A DNA stretch of 64,000 nucleotides from Tubulanus polymorphus (Eukaryota; Nemertea; Palaeonemertea; Tubulaniformes; Tubulanidae). Under the pieces are notes generated by a model. That model saw nothing but the letters and a program-made list of their open reading frames with translations, ran no database searches and was not told the DNA's origin. Positions 27,901-39,900 of the stretch are shown here, piece after piece; the first letter of the stretch is position 1; the number at the start of each line of letters is the position of its first letter. The stretch is taken from contig NC_134025.1 of the NCBI RefSeq assembly GCF_964204645.1, positions 20,118,001 to 20,182,000 of the forward strand, written 5' to 3'. Both the position numbers and the translations under genes were made by a program.

Positions 27901-30900
27901 GAAATAGATTATGACTATGAAATTTCCAGTTCCATTTAAAATATAACCATTTTATTCAGCCGGAATTTTTTATGTTTCTTTCTGATATACTTGGTTTGAT
28001 TGTTAGCTCCGCTGTGACCGAAGGTCAGTGGAGCTAATGGGTTAGTTGGTGGGTTCGTTCGTTCGTTCGTTCGTTCGTTCGTTCGTTCGTTCGTTCGTTC
28101 GTTCGTTCGTTCGTTCGTTCGTTCGTTCGTTCGTTCGTTCGTCTGTCAACTTTTTCTTCAAATCGCTACTTGTCCTACAGTTTTAATCAGATCAATTCCA
28201 AATTTGGTATGAATGTTCTATGGACCAAGGCCTATAAAGTTACAGAGCTATTTTTTGGATTTGTCCCCCAGGGAGTGGAGTTTCTATTTCTTCAAATGGC
28301 TATTCGTCCTACAGTTTTAATCAGATCAATTCAAAATTTGGTATGAATGTTCTATGGACCAAGGCCTATCAAGCTACAGAGCCAGTTGTTGGTAAGTTCT
28401 CCAGGGGGCGCCCCTGGGGGTGGAGTTTTTATTTCTTCAAATTGCAATTAGTCCTACAGTTTTAATCAGATCAAGTCCAAATTTGGTATGAATGTTCTAT
28501 GGACCAATACCTACAAAGTACAGAGGCTTTTTTGGATTTGGCCAAAAGGTGGCACCCCTAGGTATGCAGCTTCTATTTCTTCAAATCACACAGCGGAGCT
28601 ATATAAGCTGATAGGCTCCTTGTTTTATAAGCCATAAGAATATAATTTCTGTCTGGTACTCTTGATTTTATTTCAATATCAGATACCTGTCCTATAAATA
28701 TTAGATTTGATATTATAACACTAAATTGTTCATAATGCCAGCATCATTCGGTCCTGGTACTCTTGATTTTATTTCAATATCAGATACCTGTCCTATAAAT
28801 ATTAGATTTGATATTATAACACTAAATTGTTCATAATGCCAGCATCATTCGGTTTTGTGACTGGTGTTCATATTTTTGCCCACTTGGGCTTAAACCCCAA
28901 CAAGGGATTGTGCTCACCCATGCATCTTTGCAGAAGGAATTATGTTTTTGGGGAAAATTTTCAACACTGTCATTCATGTGACTCCACTCGAAATACCGGG
29001 TATCTGCAACCGAAAATTTAGCCAATCGAAATCAAAATCACAACCCAAAGGCTTCCTGGTATTATTCTGTCAACGGGTTTCAGCGAGCTCAGGGTGTCTC
29101 TGGACCCCTCATATCTTCACTAATGTTTGTTTCTATTTCTCATGTTTTATGCAGCTTGGACCATTCATTGACTGCAAGAATAAATTGGTTCAAGATTTTA
29201 CGGATTCAACGTACGACGAAATGTTTGCTAATCAAATAAAACAGATTGTACATGCCACAGAACGGTTAGTTTATGACATGTTTGAAACATGCTTTAGTTA
29301 ATGCATTATCATTCAGGTGGGCTAGAGCAGGAACCTGGTGTGTGGCGCTCTACCACCCACCGTCAGTATATCATTTTAGACTTTAATCAATTTATAATGG
29401 GACTCAAACATTTCCCATCTTCTCTCAATTCCTTACAATATATGTTACATATTTTTCCAGATGCAATACTCAATTAATATTTGTACCATCAAGTCGAGAT
29501 GTACATCATGATTTCATTTACCCCCAGCCACCGTTTCTGAGCGGTGATGATTCTACTGTGAGTAGTCCTGGCAATTTTTCATGTTTTTTCGTTGGTAGAT
29601 CTGTTATACTAGGCTTATATATAGGGACACATACAACAAGACAAGTATTACCATAAAGGTTAACTACTTTATTTGACGCACGAGCTTTCGCTACTAATGT
29701 ATAGTAGCTTCATCAGGTGAATAAGATTCATCAGCTACTATACATTAGTAGTGAAAGCTTGTGTGTGAAATAAGATAGTTAACCTATATAGTATTATTTA
29801 TTCTTCACCTTTATAACATGGCTCCTCTACGAATCTTCCTATCATGACTGGTAGAACAGTCAATCCTTGATTATCCTTTCATAACTGTCCATAACTTGCT
29901 GTTTGTTTGATTGTAGCGGGTCCATATGGTGTCCGATCCTTGTACGTTTTCCATCAATGGACTGATCATCGGTCTAACGTCTACGGATGTATTACTTCAC
30001 CTCGGGGGAGAAGAAATTTCGGTATTGTAAGTACCATACGTAAGAACCTCGTTAATATGAATATATATCATGGGCAAAGACCAATCAACTGATCAGGCTA
30101 GACAAAAATTCTAGTTGATTCATTTTCAATTACTGATGTGTTCAGGTTTTAAATGCAGGTAAAACCTGATCGTAAATTGAATGAATGGCGATAAAAGTTA
30201 TGATAAAAAATTGTTACTCTACAAGTACATACATTTTCAACAAACTCGATTGGTCTGTACCTGTAGGTCATAGCTATTTAATTGATATAACTATTGAAAT
30301 GATTTTTTGACGCCTAATAAAACGTTACCATTATGAAACCTAAACAATGTGAACCATTCAGCGTCATTTTTCAAACGACAACTGTAAATCGATGTGCAGA
30401 TGTGTACACATAAAAGCTAGTTGGCAAAACATTACTGACAAAGATGTAGAATGTCTTCCTGTGATTATATAATGAGCTCTATTTGAACGTCGAAATGTTA
30501 TATTGCATTGAATATCATTAGAAGACGCATTGTAATAGAAATGGAGGTATGATTATATCAGAAGTGGCAGGCATAGATAGAAATGATAAGTAAATCAGAT
30601 TATTCGGTTAGATGGCGGATGTATACACGATGCGGAAGTCTGATATAAAAGTCAGAACTCTGACTGTCAGAACCTGAACCTGAGTGGGAGTCAGAACCTG
30701 AATGGGGATGCCGGTGGAATGACGAAGCTATGTACAATCTGTGTAGGGCCGGCGTGAATTTTATCGGCGGCTGCAATCGATCAATAGAAAAATGTATAAA
30801 CATATTTACAAATTAAAAGAAATCTAAAATCGAGAATTTATTAATTGAAACAATCTAAAATATAAGAACACGACGTTTCGATCTCACACTAGAGATCATC

Positions 30901-33900
30901 GTCAGGTGTGAGATCGAAACGTCGTGTTCTTATATTTTAGATTGTTTAAATTGATAAATTCTCGATTTTAGATTTCTTTTAATTTGTAAATAGTGGATTT
31001 TTATCTTATCATCTGTTCACCACGTTTGAGTGTGGTTATCGTACCATATAATTTCAATATTCCAATGTTTTAGAAAATGTATTCGATATTAGGGCCGGGT
31101 ATGCCGGTTTCATGAGAACGATTCCCATTAGCAATTTATAATAGCATAGCTGTTGTATACGGCTCCGCGTCCACTGATCATATGAGTTTCAGGTGACAAT
31201 TCAATTCTTTATTGATACTTATGTTAAACATTACATGAGATTCCCAAATTCAATAAAGTTACAAATTTTAAAATAAGAAAACACAACATACAAAACACTA
31301 GTTAGTTACCTAATCGTTGGTGGTAAGCTTTTTATAATCGGATGGGCTTGTACCAACTATAAATATGATGTGGTTTGTGAAAATATCCGATCGTGAAACT
31401 AAACCACAGACAGGTTACTGACTAACAAAACACATGCGTAACTCATACAGAATAACATAAACAAGCCCATTGCCATTTCAAATGACGATATCTACTTTAA
31501 CCCAGACTCAAGGGATCGAGTGGCAGCCTCGGGACTTAATGCCAGGTCGACCTGCTACCCAATCGCCAAATCTCACAATTCCCCGGATTTCTTAAAACTT
31601 TGATTTCAAATTTCCAATCCCACATTAGCTTATCCCAAAAATTCTACATTTTTCGCAGGCGTCAAATAATTTATTAAAATTAATTTTCTTGTTTCTTTCA
31701 GTCCACCAGGATCTACAGATCGATTGACACGGCTATGTAAACATATAATTTCTCAGAGGAGGTATGTACACTATTAGAAAATGTTAGAAACTGCATCTAT
31801 GTATATTCACTAAAGCTCAGCTTATAAAGTTGTATACCACTGAATTGTTGTGTGATATACAACTTGTATAAGTTTTATTTCATTTTATTGAAGTTTCCAT
31901 GAATGTGTTGTGCAATAAAACTCTGTATGCAGTCAATAAATGATCAGTCAGTCCCAATGCTACAGAGTAAGCAGGGCGGAGTTTGCAGTGTAACGTTTCA
32001 TGTATTTAGCGCAATCGATTGATATGATGAACTGAATTTTTTTTTTTAATACATCACATGATACGGGATAAGGGCTGTGGCTTTGCTGATTTATTGTACA
32101 TGCAAAAATGAAATCTGAACTAACACATCTGTACAGCTTGGCCGCTTATACATGTACTGCTTTAAAACTATGACTTATATGCAGTCATCGACGTGTTCTC
32201 AATTTCTATGTGCACTTGACCCTAGTTTTTCTGCCAATTATTGGAACCACGGCTTTTTGGGCACGTAATCTACGGTGTTGTCATATCACGGAATCGCGGA
32301 ATTTTTTCATTTTCACTATGCATCGTAACCGTGTTTTTGCATGGTTGGACAATGCACCGGACGCATGTTTTCATTACCGGTACCTGGTAGGCCTATGTGA
32401 TAATCTATTACTATCGTCACTCAACAAATTAACGATAGGCCAGTAGTATACAAAATAGCGGTTCTGGCGCAGCCCATCCTTACCCCGGTATACCGTGTAC
32501 CCTCTCAAAGCTTTATCTCCACCTAAATACCCTAAGAAGACAACCCCTGTGGACCGCGGTTCTGGCGCAGCCCATCCTTACCCCGGTGTACCATGTACCC
32601 CCTCAAAGCTTTTTCTCCACCTAAATACCCTAAGAAGACAACCCCTGTGGACCATGGAAAACACGCCAAGGGGCCGGCAAACCCCCTCCGGCCCCTATTA
32701 ACCAACCGCTATAATGCACCTACAACAAAGTGTTATTTACATAGATATTTACAGTATATACAAGTATGTGAAACGCTCTGACCTGGAATTCACCTCTTAA
32801 GCTGACGCTATCAGCGGTGCGCTGCGACCTGATTGTCACTGATTGCGAAATAGCCTAGAAAGTTCTATGCTGACGCAGAAGCCGGCAAACAACCGAGACA
32901 TCGACAGGCAACCAGAGTCATGTCCCTTGGACATGGCCAGGCCGGCCAACACACCAGGTGAAGCGCATCTCGTGAGAGTCCTGGTTCACTCACCAAGGTG
33001 GATATAGATTCTGCGTGGTCAGAAATGGACACAGATCTGATCTATCAAAACCTGGTGAGTGACATTAAAGCCGGGTTGCCGAAAACCCTGAAACAGCGGA
33101 AATGTGAATTACGGAAGACGCTGTTCAAGAATGAAGCCAGCTCGAAAGAATTCTTCGGCCTAGTGAGAAAAATCAGCAAACTCAACAGGGCAAATCGGTT
33201 CTTTACAACAGCCAAGCAGATTATTACGGGTTCCCCGAGCAATCAAACGCAGGAGGATGCATTTCCGACTAAACGACGGGTGAAGGAATACTTCACGGAC
33301 CTGTATTCTAGTAAGCAGACCGGTCCTATTCCTAAGCCACCCGTCAAGAACGTTGCGTTCCCGTTCGATATGTCACCGATAACCGCAGCTGAAATCGAAA
33401 AAGCCTTGAAGAGCAGCAACCCAAAGTCCGCTCCAGGTCTAGACAGGATCAAATACGGACATCTCCGTCAGCACACCCATCGACTCGCGCGATTTTACAA
33501 CGACATACTAGATACGGGAAGGCCACCTTCGAAAATCTCGGCGTGGTGCACCAGTATTGTGACGCTTCTATTCAAGAAAGGGGACCGCCGGGATCCTGCT
33601 AACTATCGTCCGATTGCGGTTACAAGCGTGATCTCGAGGCTCCTTCATTGGATAATGGCGAAACGCATAGAACGCCACGTCATTAGGAACGGATTCATCG
33701 ACACTGCCGTACAAAAAGGATTCGTGTCGGGCCTTCACGGGACACTGGAACATTCTGAATTATTAGAGACTAAAATCATCGAAGCCGAAAAAACTGAAAA
33801 TGACTCATTTGTGACTTTATTTGACCTTAAAAATGCATTCGGTTCAATCGAACACGAACTGGTAAGTGAAACGCTATCTGTCATTGGAATTCCCGCAAGC

Positions 33901-36900
33901 TGGTATAGGTACCTAACGGCGCTGTATTCTCAAATTTCTAGCAAATTCAAAGGTCCTTGGGGCACGGTCGATATCCCCTACAAACGAGGGGTCTTTCAGG
34001 GTTGCCCTCTTAGCCCCCTAATTTTCATCCTGTGCGTAGAACCCCTCGTTAGAATACTGTCAACCGGGACATCCCTAGCCTATGCAGATGACACAACGCT
34101 GGAAACAAAATCGGCAAAAGCCCACTTAGATATAACGTACGTGTTTAACAAAAAAGCCAAGGAAATGAACCTCGAACTCAGGCCGGACAAATGCGTTTCC
34201 CTGAGCGTTAGATGCGGACGAATTGAGCCATTCAAAAACGAGATAGAGGGCAAAGACACCGCGACCCTCACCGATTTGGACAGAATAACGTATCTAGGCA
34301 AAATTTTCAGTCCCAAGGGACAGGATGGGGTGGGTGAAATTCTCCTCACAAAATTCAGGCAACGACTCGCAAACATAGATAACGCCGATATACAAAGCGG
34401 GACAAAGGTTCATATCGCTATAGACTATATGCTGAGAGCTGATTACCATGACCTCATGATCAACAACCTGTCTGATAATTGCTTGCAGTTAATCGACAGT
34501 GTCTTTGTAAACACGCTACATAAATGGGGTCACCGTCGATTGCTCACTTTTCAAGTACCGTCCACCGTATACCACTGGCTTCATGCGTTGAAGGTCTACT
34601 TCCTTATCACTTCTCCCGACGAAAAAATCGTTGAAGTAGCCATCTCGAAATTCGAAAACAGCCATTATCTCGATCTCGCTTTCGAATCCCTCAACCATAA
34701 AAACTCGAAGGCGTTCATAAAACGCCACTACTTAGGAATATTCGCGCACGCCACCCCCGACCCAGAAAAATTCCCCTGTAGCTCTAAGGCGTTTGACGTA
34801 TTCGACATCTATCCGGAGCATATACCCGAAGTGTATACAGACGGCTCGTGCCTGAGAAACGGTGCAGACGAGGCTCGTGCGGGCTACGGCGTCTACTGGG
34901 GACCAGACAGTCCCTTAAACACCTGTGGCGTCGTCTATCCACCTACCAACAACAGAGGTGAATTAACCGCTGTGGTCGTGGCTCTCAATCAGGCCATCCA
35001 GCTTGGTATTAACTCCTTGCAAATTTTCACCGACTCGAAATACGTTATAAACGGTATCACTGATTGGATCAAGACGTGGAAAGCCAGGTGCTGGAAAAAC
35101 GTCAAAAACCGCGATCTCTGGACACAACTGGATGGTCTGAATAACCGAGTCTCCGTATCTTTCAAATACGTCAGGGGTCACCAGGGGGTACACGGGAATG
35201 AGATGGCGGACCAACTAGCTAAATCGGGAGCAGCTCTCAATGGTAGTAATCCGGGGGTGACGTGTCTCTGTTAAACTCTAACGTTAACCTCCATCCAGCT
35301 TTTTTATGATGGAAGCCCTGGCCTGCTCCCTGCCCTGCCTGATGAGGTCCTTTTTTGTAGCCTCGTCGATCGTGATCGACCCGTGTTTTTTACGAGCCTG
35401 TGACTTGATATCCTGCTTCAAAGTCTGATAGTTCCTCTGTTCGGCTAGAATCAGCTTGAACTCGTCATCCGAAACAACTCCATCACTTATTGCCCTCGAT
35501 ACAAGATCTGACACGGTGCTTAGTTTGGAAGAGGCTAACACTCGAATTTCGTCGTGCTTTTTACCCTTGATCAGAAGCTTCCGACCGACTATCTTCCCAG
35601 ACACGCCTAAGACGCCTAGGACGGTCGCAACGGGGATGGTGATTATGTTTGTAAGCACGCCAGCGGCTCCCGTAGCCGCGACTGCTATGCTAGCCGTCAC
35701 GAAAGCCGCGTCAAATCCATCTATGGTTTTCACCGCCCTTTTATACTTCTTGTAGAGCGCAGCGCGGGATTGTCCCTCGGACTCTAAAATTTTCTGGACT
35801 TCGCATATTTTCTGCAGTCGGAAGTTCGACGCATCTTCAGTTGGAGCACTAGGCTCAGTTGGAACCATTGGGTAAAGTTTAGTGTCGCTATCCATGCTAT
35901 ATACTATGCGGGAAAATGTCGAGCTCGATGAGGAGTGAAGCTATCGTAGCTATTGCTCGAGTAGCGGGCGATCTTGACGACTTGAAATTGATGACGTCGC
36001 CCTCGGCCATTCGACTGGTGGAGAGAACGTTTTGACCGCGGCTTGGAAGACTCCTTTACCTTGGGGTTTGATCGGGCCCTGTAAAAGCCGAGCCTCTTTC
36101 GTGATTTCTCCTTTTTCCACCCTGTTGACGGTCAACACTACTGTGGTATTAGTTGTCAAGTCGCCACCGGAGAGGCCCATTTTTAGCACTCTCCCCACAT
36201 CATCGTGTAGCCCGCGTACTGGGATCGCGACCCATCACCGTACGAAAATTCGTAAGAGCCCTCACCAAGGGGTCCTTTTTCCTCGGCCCAAACGGTTATC
36301 ACAGGTTTTGTGGTGGACTGTGTTTTCCCTAATCCCCTGTACAAGTTCATCTCTATTCTAATGCGAGCAAAATTTGGAGCGGTTCCTGGAATCGAATCTC
36401 CTCCATGTCCTGATTGAAAACCTTGACCACTACGTCGGCGAAGCCGCCTTCCTTAATTGGTATCGGTACCCCGTAAACATACTCGAATGAGTCGCCGTAT
36501 TGACCTGCTTTCGGATGTAAAATGGCGATCAGGTCCGAGGGCACCCCGTTTAGGAAGTTTCTCGATTCGTCAACGAGATTGCACGTTACGCGGTATTCCG
36601 TATGCCTGGTAAACCTACATTCTTTCGTACCCCTTACACTAGCCTCTTTACCTTCGACGTTTGGGTAATATCCTTCTGGGACTCCCAACAGATCGGTGAT
36701 GGAGCCGCTGAAGAGCACTCAGTACGGTTTTGACATTGAGTTCGATGCGCCCCCTCGCCTCCACGTAGGCTATGTTAATGAAGCCCGGTTTGTGACCGTT
36801 TCGGGTTATGACTCGCTGAATTTCGTCGTTCAAACTCTCAACCGTGTAAAGTCCATTCCTGATAATCAAGTTGAACACTTTTTGTTGGTGCTCGTCCACC

Positions 36901-39900
36901 CTTTCTCCGGTCATGTAGCGAAACCTGTGGTTGTTCAGTTTGTCGGAAACGTTGAAGTAAGCCAGAGGAATGACAGCCCGTCTTAAGGCCACAGTTTTGA
37001 AGCCACCCGTGTCGAGATGCGTTTTTAGACGCACGGTCGGATCCTTACCGTAACAGTGGATGACTAACATCCTTCCTATTTCTAACGCGAGAATTTCTTG
37101 CTCAGGACTTGGAAAGACAGACCGACTGCAGCGATAAACCACAACACCAAGTGCTCGACTGCTTCTCCGGCTTTCCTCAACAGGAAGCTAACCACCGTTC
37201 CGATCATTCCCGGCAACGCGGCAGCTCCTTTCCCTGCGAGATATTTAAGAAACGCCGTGAACTTTTTCAGAGCTTCTCGAATCCTGGACTTGGGTTCTTT
37301 TCCCGGTCCAACCGGCGGACTGGGTGTTACTACGCTTTTGAGCCCGTTCGCGATTGCGAGCCCGATGCTCGTGATAGTCATAACGACGGTCGATTATCTT
37401 CGTTCTTCAGAAGCCTCTTCAACCTCTCGATCTGAGAAGTCTCCCCCTGCCGTAGAGCCTCGTAGGTCCGCCCTTATATTGCTTCCTGAGCTTCGAACCT
37501 TTCTACTTCGTCGTCCCAGTATCGGATGTCTTGTACGGACACCGCGTCATCGCGCTCTTTCTGAGCCTTTTCTAGTTCTCGTTGGGCCCATTCCACGTTT
37601 ACAGCTGCTGACTTAATTTTGCTGGACGTAGAAACCAAAGTAGTAGCTACCCCCCGGAGTTCACGTCTGTCTTCTGGTCTCAGCGGAGCCCTGTCATCAT
37701 TGACGATGTCCTCTATTTCCTGCTGCAAACTCAACTCGTTATCCACCGACAAGCGCTCCACGATAGATGGTTCCAACAGGTCTCGTTCCATTCTCACCGG
37801 TCTGTCCGGGCCCAGAGCATGGAAAAACTCAGAGCCCCCTTTCGCTTTCGAGATGGTACTATGCGCGAGTACTTGACCGCTCCTACCGGTAAGTTTCACC
37901 CAAACTGGATCACCGTTCAGTTCCGTCTGAAAGAACCAGGTATCGTCTTGTTTTTGTAGTTGCAGGCGCATCAGGGCTCGCTCCATGTCCAGGTTACCGC
38001 CGAATTTACCGAGCAGCGAGTCGATGATGACATCTTTTTCTCCCAGGTTTTCCATGGGAATGAGCTCGCCTACGGTGTCATCTTGAGGCTCCACGTCCCA
38101 GTCTATCGGATCAACGTCGAATTCCGCCATCGTCTATAATTAAGCCAGGAATTTCTGCAAGAATCGTAAACATCAAACTCGTCCATTTGTTTTTGGATCC
38201 ACTCCTCGTACGCTTCCCACAAATTCCAGTTTTGTGCCAAAGCAAATTTCGACACTGGTTCTTTCCCGAACTTACGTTCCGGCTTTCCATGTAGCTCGAG
38301 GATTCGGTTTAAGAAGAATCCGTAGGAAAGGAAGTTTTTCCGACGAGGGAACTTTTCGAGGAAGAGTTGATAGACGTCGGCGAAGCAATATCTGATCATC
38401 GCGCATGTAGGAATGTCGAGAAACCCACCGTCCAAACCGCGATTCGATAGTCTAATTCGCCGGAGGGATGTGGACTTGTTTCGGTTTCGGAACCTTTTTG
38501 ATCTGCAACCGAAGAGGAGGGTTTACGTAGTCTTCGAGTTCTCTCTCGAGCCTTTCGAGATCAAACTCCTTAGGCAATATACCGTAGGGGTCGTCCATAA
38601 CTTACAGATATTTGTACGCGATGACGCCGGTCAGAATTACACTGCCTAATATAAAGGCCTACTCACTGTTCAATTGGGCGTCTGAAGGGGAATAGAAATC
38701 GCCTAGCACCGGCCGCTGGCTCAAAGATAGTTTGTCGTTCCTGGTACTGTTGTAAAGCCTAAGGGCCTCATCGACGTCCGAAAAGTCGGATTTTGTCTGC
38801 ATCTCTTTTTGCAGCTCCCTGTTGAGGTAGTCCAGTGTCTTTTGCCGTTTCTCGTTCCAGGTCACCATTGCCGCGTTCAATCGCTCCATAGCCTTGTCGT
38901 GCCTCTCTCGTTCTTGGGCAGCTCCGGAGTCGCCTTGTACCGCTCTATAGATTGCTTGGCCTCCGGTAAATGCCACAGCGTTCGCTATGGCGCCGCCGAT
39001 GATAACCGCTGCAGTAGCCATGATTAGGTCCCTATATTTGGGGGCAGAATTTTCGACTTCTCCAGGTAATCCTTGGAGATGGTTGCTAAAGAAACCGCAA
39101 CCGTGAGTTTCATAGCTTCGGAAAGGTCAGCCTTGGAGGGATCACCCACATCGAAGCGTAGCATTTTCTTCCCGAGCATCGCGTACCCTACGGTCAGTCC
39201 GCTTAGAATGGCCGAGTGATAAAGTACGTTTGCGATTGTTCGATAGTCTGGATTCGTTGCCATCGTGCTATATCCATCTACAGAAAATTTAGGTCATCTC
39301 CACAAGGCGACAAGTTAAAGGTTCGGGTGTTGGTTCCGTGTTTTCTTCGGGTTTCGGGGTTTGGTTTAGCGCCATTCTCTGATAGTATAGAGCTCCGAGG
39401 CCCACTAACAACCTGCCTATCGCGATCCACATTTGCAGGTGTTTTGACTGGGTTCTGTTTTCGTCGTCGGAACCGACAATCGGGGCAGCCGTTTTCTTCG
39501 AGGCTCGCTGCTGCCTACTTATTTCGGCAAGCTTTTTGCCCCATGCGACTCGACCAGGGGACTTTTGTTTATGCGGGTTAGTCGTCACTTGTTCCACTTG
39601 TTCAAGTTCCATCCCTATATGCAAGAGAGGAAAATATGACTTACGGGAAAGTGGACAAGTTACTTATCGGCAAGTGGACTAGTTACTTGCGGACAAGTGG
39701 ACAAGTCACTTTCCTCAGAATCTGCCATATTCTTCCCGGTGATTACCGCCACGTTCGCGATTGCGAGTATGGGAGTCTTCAGAATCCTACCCAGATGGCC
39801 GAGCTGGTTTTTCATCTCGGCGGTGATAACAAAGTTTTCAGTCAACTCCTTGTTTAGCTGTTCTGTGTCTACTTTAGGTCTGACCCACTTGCAGAGCTTG

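Noticed and set aside
28053-28141. CRISPR-like regular repeat
   Set aside because: It is a plain tetranucleotide microsatellite without spacers, in a eukaryotic genome.
30600-30803. Minus-strand frame with SGSDSHSGSGSDS repeat
   Set aside because: A short low-complexity stretch from an imperfect nucleotide repeat; no start context or homology.
30803-30992. Functional hammerhead ribozyme
   Set aside because: The core CTGACGA...GAAAC is present, but no proper stem I can form beside it; kept only as a hammerhead-like relic.
32998-33024. GTG at 32,998 as start of the reverse transcriptase gene
   Set aside because: Eukaryotic genes rarely start at GTG. The first ATG at 33,025 is in frame and has the TATAG signal just upstream, so it was preferred.
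36032-36361. 109-codon plus-strand frame inside the Polinton
   Set aside because: It is antisense to a conserved minus-strand gene and has no domain or promoter signal; similar long antisense frames at 41,325-41,780, 37,098-37,616 and 46,906-47,283 were dropped for the same reason.
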